Shown here: positions 16,447-24,269 of the stretch, piece after piece
Numbering within the stretch: position 1 is the first letter of the stretch
How the letters are laid out: each line of letters begins with the position of its first letter
Assembly (NCBI RefSeq): GCF_015352985.1
Contig: NZ_JACYXF010000039.1
Location: forward strand, 1-55,650
Direction: 5' to 3'
Source: Noviherbaspirillum malthae
GTDB taxonomy: Bacteria > Pseudomonadota > Gammaproteobacteria > Burkholderiales > Burkholderiaceae_D
DNA: 55,650 nt
The notes under the pieces: model-generated
Told to the model about the DNA's origin: nothing
Seen by the model: the letters and a program-made list of their open reading frames with translations, nothing else
The model's database searches: none
Made by a program: the position numbers and the translations under genes

Positions 16447-16681
16447 GGCGGAAGTTGAAAAGCCGCGTTCTTCACGTGTTTCTGGCACCTTTCGCAAGCC
16501 TCTATTTTGGCCGACTTATATCGTTGCGCATACGCGGTCTCCAGCGATACTGTGAGTCGCACATCGCGACGATGACAGGCCGTGCTGTTTCCATGCACAT
16601 GACGAGAAATGCCGATGTCGCCTGACTCGCCAGAGCTGCACCTGCAAGATCATTGCTCGAAACAGGGTGATAGCAATGTCG

Positions 16682-17125
16682 TCAGACAGGAGATGAGGCC
16701 ATCGCCGCGCGGGTCCAGCGGACGATATCCGCCGCCCCCATGGCGCCGGGCTGACGAGCAATTTCGCGGCCGTGCAGAAAGAGCGCCAGGGTCGGGATGC
16801 TGCGAATGCCGAAACGGGAGCCGAGCATGGGTTCATCCTCGGTATTGACCTTGGCCAGCCGCACCGAAGGCTCCAGCTGCGCGGCGGCCTGCTCGAAGGC
16901 CGGCGCCATCATCCGGCAAGGTCCGCACCATGGCGCCCAGAAATCGACCAGCAGCGGAATGTCGTTGCGGTCGGCATGCCGGTCAAAATCCGCGCTTGTC
17001 AGCGCGATCGGCTTGCCGCTGAAGACAGGCTTGTGGCAGCGGCCGCAGTCGGGGGCGTCGCCCAGCCTCTCTTGAGGAACACGATTGACGGCCTGGCAGT
17101 GTGGACAGACGATATGCAAGCTCAT
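16682..17125 (-). CDS. trxC: Thioredoxin 2, zinc-binding
   Basis: A protein of 147 residues. The N-terminal zinc ribbon has four cysteines (Cys7, Cys10, Cys27, Cys30: CPHC and CGRC), and the thioredoxin domain carries the active site WCGPC at 66-70 within LLVDFWAPWCGPCRMM. The cis-proline loop SIPTLALF and conserved GIRS follow. The combination of zinc ribbon and thioredoxin fold defines TrxC, a cytoplasmic disulfide reductase that in E. coli is induced by oxidative stress. It is a single gene, convergent with polB. The 235-base gap to polB has no other gene. Confidence 0.93.
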   Translation of the reverse strand: MSLHIVCPHCQAVNRVPQERLGDAPDCGRCHKPVFSGKPIALTSADFDRHADRNDIPLLVDFWAPWCGPCRMMAPAFEQAAAQLEPSVRLAKVNTEDEPMLGSRFGIRSIPTLALFLHGREIARQPGAMGAADIVRWTRAAMASSPV

Positions 17126-17325
17126 GACTTTTTCCTCGCATGACAGTGGAAGTTTGGATCTACCCTGCGGTGACAGAATTCATCCTCCGCAAGATGCGCT
17201 GAATGCCATGTGGAGACGCATGCCGTCATGCTCAAGGCCGTCACGGGAAAATTGCAACGATTTCGCTGCAGCCGGGCAACAACCTGAAAAAGCTATACCC
17301 AGCCGGCATGCTTGCATCGGAAAAG

Positions 17326-17363
17326 AACAAGCCCCTGAAATTCTGTTCCAGGGGCTTGTTTTT
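17326..17363 (-). terminator. Intrinsic terminator downstream of the chemoreceptor gene
   Basis: AACAAGCCCCTG (17326-17337) pairs perfectly with CAGGGGCTTGTT (17349-17360), a 12-bp stem with an 11-base loop. The stem is flanked by T-rich sequence on both strands (TTCTTTT on the minus strand, TTTTT on the plus strand). It ends transcription of the minus-strand chemoreceptor gene before trxC. Confidence 0.8.
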
Positions 17364-17393
17364 CGCACATCAAATGCAGGCAGGAGAAGCCGT

Positions 17394-18605
17394 TCAGGCA
17401 GCCGGTTCGTCGTCCAGCTTGAAGGATGCGACCACTTCGACCAGCGCACCGGCCTGCTGCTGCAGCGAGTCTGCCGCGGCTGCTGCGTCTTCCACCACCT
17501 TGGCATTCTGCTTGGCCGCATCATCCATCTGGGCAACGCTGCCATTGATCTGCTCGATATCGGCTGCCTGTTCACGGCTCGCTGCGCTGATTTCCGCCAT
17601 GATGTCGGTGACGCGGCTTGCGCTGGCGACGATGTCCTGCATGGTCGCGCCGGCTTCGGCGACCCGCTTGCTTCCCTCTTCCACCTTTTCGACGGAATCG
17701 TCGATCAGTACCTTGATTTCGCGGGCGGCGTTGGCGGCACGCTGCGCAAGGTTGCGCACTTCGCCGGCAACCACCGCGAAGCCCCGTCCCTGTTCGCCGG
17801 CGCGCGCCGCTTCGACCGAGGCATTGAGCGCGAGAATGTTGGTCTGGAAAGCGATGCCGTCGATCACGCTGATGATGTCCACGATGCGCTGCGACGAGGC
17901 ACTGATGGAATCCATGGTATTGACCAGTTGCGATACGCTGCTGCCGCCCTTGCTTGCAAGCGTCGAGGTCGACACTGCAAGCTCATTGGCGCGGGTCGCG
18001 CTGTCGGCATTCTTTTTCACGTTCAGCGTGAGCTCCTGCATGGTGGCGGCGGTGCCGACCAGAGCATCGAGCTGTTCCTGGTTGCGCGCGGAGAAATCCT
18101 GGTTGCCGGAGGCGATCTGCTTCGATGCAACCATGATGGAATCGCTCGACTCCTTGATCTTGCCGACCAGGTCGGTCAGCCTGTCTTCCATGTCTCCCAG
18201 GGTCGACAGCAGCCGGCCGAAGTCGCCGCCGCGCTCGGTGTCGAATTCCTGGCTGAGGTCGCCGGAGCTTACCGTTTCCGCAATCAGAATGGCTTCCTGC
18301 AGCGGCTGCACGATGCCCGCGGCCAGCCAGAATGTCAGGCCCGCAGCGGCTGCCAGTGCCGCAATGCCGAGGCCGTAGATCGCAATACGCGTTTCGCCGA
18401 TGCCGGCAGCGGACTCGGCGGCCGCGGTCTTGAGCGCTGCAGCGGCCGGACCTGCGCTCTGCTCCATCGCGGCGGCCCTGCGGCTGAAGGCTTCCATCTC
18501 GCTCAGCTGCCGGTCGGCCACGCCGACGACGGCGGCCATGAACAGCAAGATGACGGCAAAGCCGATGGCGATACGATGGGTGATTTTCAGGTTGTCCAAT
18601 AACAT
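17394..18605 (-). CDS. Methyl-accepting chemotaxis protein with a very short periplasmic loop
   Basis: A protein of 403 residues. Transmembrane segment 1 is about 11-31 and segment 2 about 75-97, leaving only some 43 residues of Ala-rich helix between them, much less than the 150-residue ligand domain of Tar or Tsr. A HAMP domain follows (about 95-147), then the signalling coiled coil with the highly conserved hairpin tip IDGIAFQTNILALNASVEAA, RGFAVVAGEVRNLA and methylation-helix repeats. There is no C-terminal CheR/CheB docking pentapeptide (it ends DDEPAA). It probably senses a membrane or cytoplasmic state or a partner protein rather than a soluble ligand (inference). It lies 53 bases after the GGDEF-EAL gene on the same strand. 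Confidence 0.9.
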   Translation of the reverse strand: MLLDNLKITHRIAIGFAVILLFMAAVVGVADRQLSEMEAFSRRAAAMEQSAGPAAAALKTAAAESAAGIGETRIAIYGLGIAALAAAAGLTFWLAAGIVQPLQEAILIAETVSSGDLSQEFDTERGGDFGRLLSTLGDMEDRLTDLVGKIKESSDSIMVASKQIASGNQDFSARNQEQLDALVGTAATMQELTLNVKKNADSATRANELAVSTSTLASKGGSSVSQLVNTMDSISASSQRIVDIISVIDGIAFQTNILALNASVEAARAGEQGRGFAVVAGEVRNLAQRAANAAREIKVLIDDSVEKVEEGSKRVAEAGATMQDIVASASRVTDIMAEISAASREQAADIEQINGSVAQMDDAAKQNAKVVEDAAAAADSLQQQAGALVEVVASFKLDDEPAA

Positions 18606-18658
18606 GCTTGCCCCGTGGTTTAGTTATCTGATTATTCAGTCGTCTTGATGTTTGCCGC

Positions 18659-21370
18659 TCAGGCGATTATCGCTTCTCTATCCAGCAGCACGATACCCGG
18701 TCTCAGAAATTGCCGGATTTCAAGCGGCGGCAGGGGGCGCGATACCAGATAGCCTTGCACCTCGTCGCAGCCGAGCTGCTGCAGCAGGCTCAGCTGTCCG
18801 GTGTGTTCGACACCTTCGGCCACCACCCGCATGTTCAATGCCTTCGCCATGGAAATAATGGCCTTGAAAAGAATCTCGCCCTCCCTTCCCGTGCCCAGCT
18901 GTGCGGTAAATGCGCGGTCGACCTTGAGCACATCCACATCCAGCTTGTGCAGGATGGAGAGCGAAGAATAGCCGGTGCCGAAATCGTCCAGATGCACGGA
19001 GACGCCCATTGCATGCAGCGCAGTGAGCTGATCGAAAACCTGTTCGGCGTTGCTGACCATGATCGACTCGGTGAGCTCGATTTCAATAAGGCTGGAAGGA
19101 AGCCCATGGCGCCGCACATGCATGGCCAGCACCTCATCCACGCTTCCTTCGTTGAACTGCCGGGCAGAAGCATTCACCGACACCGGCACCGGTTCCAGTC
19201 CCTCGGCACGCCACTGCGCCAGCTGTGCGCAGACCTTGTCCATCACCATCGCGCCAAGCTGCAGGATGAGGCCGGAGCCTTCTGCAATCGGAACGAAGTC
19301 GCCCGGATACACCAGTCCGCGCACAGGATGCTGCCAGCGGACCAGGGCTTCCAGGCCGAGCAGCGTGCCGGACCGTGCATCCACCCTCGGCTGGTAATGA
19401 ATGACGAACTGGTCCTGCTCGAGCGCCTGCATCAGTTCGGCTTCCATTTCACGCCGGCCTTGGATGCGTGCGTAAAACTCCTGGTCGAAGAACCGGAAAT
19501 GCCCGCGCGTGCCCGACTTCACCGTGTACATGGCGATGTCGGCATTGCGGATCAGGGTTTCGGCATCGCTACCGTCCTTGGGAAACAGGCTGATGCCGAT
19601 GGAAGCGCCTACCTGGCATTCCCGCGGGCCGATCCGGAACGGCTCTTCGAGCGTCGCGCAGATACGATGCGCGATCTCGGCGGCGTCGACTTCGCGCACG
19701 ATGCCCTCTAGCAGGACGATGAATTCATCGCCTCCGAAACGCGTGATCCTGTCGGCAGGTCTGAGCACGCCGCGCAGGCGCGCGACCACCGCCTGCAGCA
19801 GCAGGTCACCGGCGGAATGGCCCCAGGAATCATTGACCGACTTGAACTTGTCGAGATCGACGAACAGAACGCCGACCAGGCTGCCGCCGGCAGCAGCGCG
19901 GGATAGCGCCGCCGGAAGATAGCCCGCGAGCCAGTGGCGATTCGGCAGGCCGGTCAGGCTGTCCTGTTCCGCCATCCTGTCCCTTTCCTGTTCCATCCTC
20001 TTGCGTTCGCTGATGTCGCGCAGCGTGACGGCAATACCGTCGTCGGCACGCACGAATTTCCGGTAGATCCAGGTCGGCGCCGTCACGCTCGATACAGCGG
20101 TCCGGAATTCATCCTCGTAATAGCCGGTGCGCATGACGTATCCCGCCAGTTCCATCAGGCGTTCGAGTAGGTCGCCGCTGTACATGCTCTTCAGGCGACC
20201 GCCCAGGATGTCCAAACGCCGGCTGCCGTAGAGCTCGGCACCGCGCTCATTGCAATCCACCAGTTCGTAATCGAGCACTTCGCCATCACGGTCATAGACA
20301 GGCCGCCACATGTAGAAACCTTCATTGGCCCCCTCGGTGGCCACGCGATAGGCCTGTTGCACGATGTCTTCCCGATGACGTCGCCATGCCAGGCGCAGCG
20401 ACATGACGGTCGCAGCCATGGCAAACAGGGCCAGCACGCAGGAGCCTCCTATTCCGATCTTGATATAGGTCGCTTGCGCGTTCTGAAGTGGTTTAAGCAC
20501 ATCGGGCTCGCCCAGGCCGACCACGGCATGAAGCGGATATCCCGGCACGGCTGCGGCTGCGAGATAACGGCGCGCGCCATCCGCAAACCACTCCGGACGG
20601 CTTACGTCGCTGAAGTCAGGGCCAGCCCTGAGCATTTCCCTGGTGATGACCGACGGCGCGAGCAGGCTATCGATCTCGTTGCCGATCTTCGCCGCACGCA
20701 GGACGCGGTCCTGTCCTATCAGCGCCAGGATGCCCGTTGCACCGAGCGTGGAGCGATTGGCGGAGGCGGCTAGAAACTGGGTGCCGGTCGATGCGGTAAT
20801 GACACCGTCGAATTCGCCGCCGTCCCGGTTGAGACGGCGGCTGAAGGTAACGATCTCCTTGTCGTTGAAGCGTCCGGTGAGAGGCACTCCGATGTGCAGG
20901 GCCGAGGAGGCATTCGCCGCGTGGTGCTGGAAATAATTCCGATCATCGACTCGCATGCCGACCGCGTCACGCATCGTGCTGGAAACGATCACGCCGTCAC
21001 GGTTGCTGATCGAGATGCCGACCAAGGTAGGGTTGATGAAGTCAACCTGATCGCGTACGTGCTCCAGTTTGAATTTGCCCTGCGAGCGTTCCCAGTTGCT
21101 TTTCAGCAGGGCGGTGATGTGATCGAGTTCGCCGATGGTATGTGCAATCTGTTTGGCATAGGTGGCCGACAGCATTTCCGCATCGACGCGGGCTTCGTTT
21201 TCCAGATGCTGGCGATGGGATGCCAGCAGGGAAACCAGCAAGCCCCATAGCAACGCCCCGAGCAGTACGCACAGCGCTGGCCAGGCACAGATCAACCGTC
21301 CATGCTGTCGCAGAAAACGCTGTTTCTCCGGCGTGAGCCGAAGCGAACGGGTAAAGAAATGGAAATGCAT
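18659..21370 (-). CDS. Cache-PAS-GGDEF-EAL cyclic-di-GMP enzyme
   Basis: A membrane protein of 903 residues. It has transmembrane segment 1 (about 30-51), a double-Cache periplasmic sensor (about 52-300), transmembrane segment 2 (about 303-327), a PAS domain (about 340-455), GGDEF (about 465-630) and EAL (about 645-890). The cyclase motif GGDEF at 546-550 is intact, and an RxxD inhibitory site (RPAD, 537-540) sits five residues before it. The phosphodiesterase has EAL at 674-676, VNASARQF, IELTES, DDFGTG at 795-800, KVDRAF and VVAEGVE, so all metal and catalytic residues are present. Both activities look possible. The Cache domain suggests control by an external small molecule. The neighbouring chemoreceptor is on the same strand. 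Confidence 0.93.
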   Translation of the reverse strand: MHFHFFTRSLRLTPEKQRFLRQHGRLICAWPALCVLLGALLWGLLVSLLASHRQHLENEARVDAEMLSATYAKQIAHTIGELDHITALLKSNWERSQGKFKLEHVRDQVDFINPTLVGISISNRDGVIVSSTMRDAVGMRVDDRNYFQHHAANASSALHIGVPLTGRFNDKEIVTFSRRLNRDGGEFDGVITASTGTQFLAASANRSTLGATGILALIGQDRVLRAAKIGNEIDSLLAPSVITREMLRAGPDFSDVSRPEWFADGARRYLAAAAVPGYPLHAVVGLGEPDVLKPLQNAQATYIKIGIGGSCVLALFAMAATVMSLRLAWRRHREDIVQQAYRVATEGANEGFYMWRPVYDRDGEVLDYELVDCNERGAELYGSRRLDILGGRLKSMYSGDLLERLMELAGYVMRTGYYEDEFRTAVSSVTAPTWIYRKFVRADDGIAVTLRDISERKRMEQERDRMAEQDSLTGLPNRHWLAGYLPAALSRAAAGGSLVGVLFVDLDKFKSVNDSWGHSAGDLLLQAVVARLRGVLRPADRITRFGGDEFIVLLEGIVREVDAAEIAHRICATLEEPFRIGPRECQVGASIGISLFPKDGSDAETLIRNADIAMYTVKSGTRGHFRFFDQEFYARIQGRREMEAELMQALEQDQFVIHYQPRVDARSGTLLGLEALVRWQHPVRGLVYPGDFVPIAEGSGLILQLGAMVMDKVCAQLAQWRAEGLEPVPVSVNASARQFNEGSVDEVLAMHVRRHGLPSSLIEIELTESIMVSNAEQVFDQLTALHAMGVSVHLDDFGTGYSSLSILHKLDVDVLKVDRAFTAQLGTGREGEILFKAIISMAKALNMRVVAEGVEHTGQLSLLQQLGCDEVQGYLVSRPLPPLEIRQFLRPGIVLLDREAIIA

Positions 21371-21559
21371 GGAAGTGCATCGAGACTGAGCCAGGCAAAA
21401 GGGTAACGCATTATGTTGCCCTTCGGCAACGCAATACGTTACAAAAATTGGCTCTTGTCCTTTTAGACTGCGCTTCCCTTTGCCCGAGGCAGCATTTTAT
21501 TGTTGGATCAACAAATATTGCTGGCGCCGAGAGATAGTTTTGCCGTGTACATGGTCAGT

Positions 21560-21934
21560 ATGGAAGAGCGCGGTGCTTGCCAGAAAAACACCAGAAGGAA
21601 CACTCAAGGAGGCATCATCAAATACCCCGTAACGCCGGATGGCCGCTATTTCGTCGTGCGCGGACGCCTGTGGCGCATGTCGGATCCTGCCTTGCCGGAA
21701 GATCGCCGCCAGGCTTTGACATCTGAGCTAATGGCCGCCCGACGTGAAGTCGCCGCTGCCCAGCGAACCAATGATGACGGTCGGCTCGCTGCGGCACGTG
21801 CTGCAGTACACGAGGCGAAAGTGGCGCTTGGAGAGCGCGGGCCTGTATGGTGGAAAGACGGCGAGCCGGATTACAACCGGCACATGGCGAAAAACACGCC
21901 TTATGCCGGTTGGCATGCCGAACTGGCGGAGTGA
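21560..21934 (+). CDS. Conserved small protein of unknown function (start uncertain)
   Basis: The conserved part is about 105 residues: KYPVTPDGRYFVVRGRLWR, then an Ala/Arg-rich helix (RREVAAAQR, RLAAARAAVHEAKVALGERG), then GPVWWKDGEPDYNRHM and NTPYAGWHAEL. I recall similar proteins in other Burkholderiales, but no function is known. The nearest in-frame ATG is 21560, yet it lacks a ribosome-binding site and adds residues that look non-coding (MEERGACQKNTRRN). A perfect AAGGAGG at 21606-21612 precedes an ATC codon at 21617, directly before KYPVTPDG, so translation may begin there at a non-standard codon. The gene is divergent from the GGDEF-EAL gene. Confidence 0.6.
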   Translation: MEERGACQKNTRRNTQGGIIKYPVTPDGRYFVVRGRLWRMSDPALPEDRRQALTSELMAARREVAAAQRTNDDGRLAAARAAVHEAKVALGERGPVWWKDGEPDYNRHMAKNTPYAGWHAELAE

Positions 21935-21957
21935 TCTCCAGCGCTGCAGTGCGACCT

Positions 21958-22392
21958 TCAGTCCTTCAAGTCGGCTGGCACCTTGCCGCCGTTGGCAGCC
22001 AGCTTGTTCATGACCTGTCTGTGCAGCCAGATGTTCATGGAGGCCGAATCGTTCATGTCTCCGGTGTAATTCAATTCCTGAGCGAGTTCCTTGCGTGCGG
22101 TGAGACTGCTGTCGAGGTCGAGCAGCTTGAGCAGATCGACGATGGACGTGCGCCAGTTGAGCTTCTGGGAATTCTTCTGCGCCATGCCGTTCAGGATCTG
22201 CTCGACGTCTACCTGCTCCATAGCGGCAGGGGCGGCTTGCGGCGTCTGGGCTGGAGCGCCGGGAGCTGCAGGTGCCGCCTGCGGTGATGGCTGTGAAGTT
22301 GTCTGCGCGGAAGGCTGCTGGCCCTGGTTCTGACTATTGGCAGCATGCGACGAAGGGAAGATCTTGCCGAAGATATTGCTCAGGATGCCCAT
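21958..22392 (-). CDS. DUF3597-family protein
   Basis: A protein of 144 residues. It begins MGILSNIFGKIFPSSHAA, followed by a Pro/Ala/Gln-rich linker (about 20-58), then a compact domain VDVEQILNGMAQKNSQKLNW, STIVDLLKLLDLDSSLTARKELA and ELNYTGDMNDSASMNIWLHR. This is the layout of DUF3597 proteins, whose fold resembles a small helical, peptidoglycan-associated-like module but whose function is unknown. GGAGAGG lies upstream of the ATG. No signal peptide is apparent, although the first ten residues are amphipathic. It is convergent with the preceding small gene, with 23 bases between stops. Confidence 0.75.
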   Translation of the reverse strand: MGILSNIFGKIFPSSHAANSQNQGQQPSAQTTSQPSPQAAPAAPGAPAQTPQAAPAAMEQVDVEQILNGMAQKNSQKLNWRTSIVDLLKLLDLDSSLTARKELAQELNYTGDMNDSASMNIWLHRQVMNKLAANGGKVPADLKD

Positions 22393-22559
22393 GTTTCCTC
22401 TCCTAAAGATTGTTAAATTGCTCAGCTTGGAGCATGGGAGATTCCTTTAGTTTCAATAGTTCTGCATGCTTCCGATCCAGCGCAAGCATGACGTTCAGAA
22501 ATGCGGAACTTCGATTCCGGTCGGAAGCATTCCGCATCCCCCGCCATGTCACCAGCTAC

Positions 22560-23150
22560 TCAGCGATATCTCCGGTTCGCCATCAGCCTGTCGATGTCGC
22601 GATCGAGCATGGCGACTTCATCGCGCAGCTGCCGCCTTTCACCCATCGACAGGTAACCGTCGGCTTTGAAGCGAGCCTCAAGACGGTAGAGCTCCATGTC
22701 CTGCATCCGCAGCCTGTCGGCTTCGCGCTGCGTAAGCCGCCCGCTGCGCACGCCCTCATCGATCCGGGCCTGGATGCGTGCATGCGACATGTCGGCTCCC
22801 TGACCCCGCATGCCTGCCGAAGCCGAGGGGCGCGCGATGGCGCGTTCGACGTCGGCGCGCATTGCATCCAGATCCTGCATGAGCGCCTGACGTTCGTGCG
22901 GCGAGGCATAACCGTCGCGCTTCATCCGCATTTCCCGCGCTTGCAGTTCGCTCTCCCTCTGGTACAAGGCATCGGCCTCGCGCGGATTGATCCGGCCGCT
23001 GGCGACTCCCTGCTCGATGCGTGCCCTGATCTGCGCCTGCGTCTGATCGATCCCGGCAAGCGGAACGCCCTGCGCGACTGCAGCGGACATGCCTGCGCCG
23101 GCAAGCATCAATGCGGCAACGAGTGTGGAAACAAGCTTCTTTGCATTCAT
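22560..23150 (-). CDS. Exported protein made of two tandem charged helical repeats
   Basis: A protein of 196 residues with a Sec signal peptide (about 1-26, cleavage after AVA). The mature part is a clear internal duplication of about 72 residues. Repeat 1 starts AQIRARIEQGVASGRINPRE and has a middle block MKRDGYASPHERQAL; repeat 2 starts ARIQARIDEGVRSGRLTQRE and has FKADGYLSMGERRQL. Each unit is rich in Arg, Glu and Asp and probably forms a helical hairpin with a possible loop-type acidic turn (RDGY or ADGY). It resembles small periplasmic proteins with EF-hand-like or helix-turn-helix repeats, but I do not recognise a named family. A small lipoprotein gene lies 77 bases upstream on the same strand. 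Confidence 0.7.
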   Translation of the reverse strand: MNAKKLVSTLVAALMLAGAGMSAAVAQGVPLAGIDQTQAQIRARIEQGVASGRINPREADALYQRESELQAREMRMKRDGYASPHERQALMQDLDAMRADVERAIARPSASAGMRGQGADMSHARIQARIDEGVRSGRLTQREADRLRMQDMELYRLEARFKADGYLSMGERRQLRDEVAMLDRDIDRLMANRRYR

Positions 23151-23227
23151 GGCTGACTATCCTTTCCTGGGGTATCGACGTTGCTTGTCGCGGCATGCAA
23201 TGCGCCTTGCCGCACGGCCTTCAAGAA

Positions 23228-23449
23228 TCAGTAACGGTAGGGATTGTTCGGACGGCGGTCGTAACGATTCGGAACGCCGTCGCCGTCCCGGTCGTAGCCA
23301 TAACCGCGTCCGCGCGGGTAACCAGCAGCCGGGTAATTGGAAACACGAGCGCTTCCGCTGACATGAACGCCGGGATCGCTGACCGGGACGGCGATGCAGC
23401 CGCTCAGCATGGCGCAGGCCGCCGCCGCGGGTAACAGGAATGCTTTCAT
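23228..23449 (-). CDS. Small lipoprotein with a calcium-loop-like Asp motif
   Basis: A protein of 73 residues starting at ATG 23449, which has AAGGAG upstream; a longer frame to 23524 lacks such a site. The leader MKAFLLPAAAACAMLSGC ends in a good lipobox (LSGC), so the mature protein should be lipidated. The C-terminal part YDRDGDGVPNRYDRRP matches the DxDxDGxxNxxD pattern of thrombospondin type 3 or dockerin-like calcium loops, preceded by Gly/Arg/Tyr-rich sequence. It is probably an outer-membrane surface or periplasmic lipoprotein of unknown role. Confidence 0.65.
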   Translation of the reverse strand: MKAFLLPAAAACAMLSGCIAVPVSDPGVHVSGSARVSNYPAAGYPRGRGYGYDRDGDGVPNRYDRRPNNPYRY

Positions 23450-23815
23450 TTCTTCTCCTTGTTCGACTTTGCACTTGGTACTGGGCGCTTGATGCTGCTT
23501 CAGCACGGTTCGAGGTTTGCGCATTGCGCATCAAACCGGCGGGAGAAGCTCGCATGGCCTGCATGTCTGCGAGCCGGCAATGCGTTTCTCCATGACCGTA
23601 TTAAAGGCCGAAGCGCGTTTTTCGCCTACGTGAAAAGCGTAAGGAGAGTTACCGGATGTATGTACCGCAATGTATGCGGCATGTATCGAAGCATCACCAT
23701 ATCGATACGCATGGCGCGGCGGAAAATATTTTTCGCCGGATTGCTTACAATGCCTGTTTCGCCGTCCGGAAATTTTTCATGGCCGGTTTGCAACGAACAA
23801 GAAACAGGATCTGTT
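23450..23815. other. 366-base divergent intergenic region
   Basis: The gap lies between the lipoprotein start (minus) and the PACE efflux gene (plus). Open frames running through it have no ribosome-binding site or recognisable product. A 20-base imperfect palindrome of the form GGCG-GAAAA-TA-TTTTT-CGCC is at 23718-23737 and could be an operator for the efflux gene, but nothing else supports that. Confidence 0.4.
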
Positions 23816-24235
23816 TTGCAAGGAATCAAGCGCAAAGTCGTTTACGTCTGCCTGTACGAGGCCATTGCCATTACCATCTGCAGCGTGAGTTTTTTCGCCC
23901 TCTCGGACAAGGATCTGGGACATGCGACCGCCCTGTCGATCGCATGTTCGGCCATTGCAGTGATGTGGAATCTGGCGTTCAACGCCATGTTCGAACGCTG
24001 GGAATCGGTTCAGACGGTGCGCGGCCGCAGCTTGGCACGCCGGGCCGCGCATGCCGTCGGATTCGAAGGCGGATTGATCGTGCTCCTGGTGCCGCTCATC
24101 GCATGGTGGCTTGAAGTGAGCCTGCTGCAGTCGCTGGTGATGGACATCGGCTTGTCCATCTTTTTCCTGGTCTATACCTTCGTGTTCGGTTGGGTATTCG
24201 ACCGGATTTTCGGCTTGCCTGCATCGGCGGCCTAG
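23816..24235 (+). CDS. PACE-family proton-driven multidrug efflux protein
   Basis: A protein of 139 residues with four transmembrane helices arranged as two bacterial transmembrane pair domains, the standard length and layout of AceI-type transporters. The key acidic residue is Glu15 in helix 1 (VVYVCLYEAIAI), the same position as the essential glutamate of AceI. The signature MWNLAFNAMFERWE follows helix 2, and a related GWVFDRIFGLP closes the protein. It should export biocides such as chlorhexidine or diamines across the inner membrane. The start is TTG 23816, with AGGA six bases before it. The frame runs far further left, but those residues show no homology. Confidence 0.88.
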   Translation: MQGIKRKVVYVCLYEAIAITICSVSFFALSDKDLGHATALSIACSAIAVMWNLAFNAMFERWESVQTVRGRSLARRAAHAVGFEGGLIVLLVPLIAWWLEVSLLQSLVMDIGLSIFFLVYTFVFGWVFDRIFGLPASAA

Positions 24236-24269
24236 GCTTCCATCGCGGCTCCAAAGGCATCCGCGCTCA

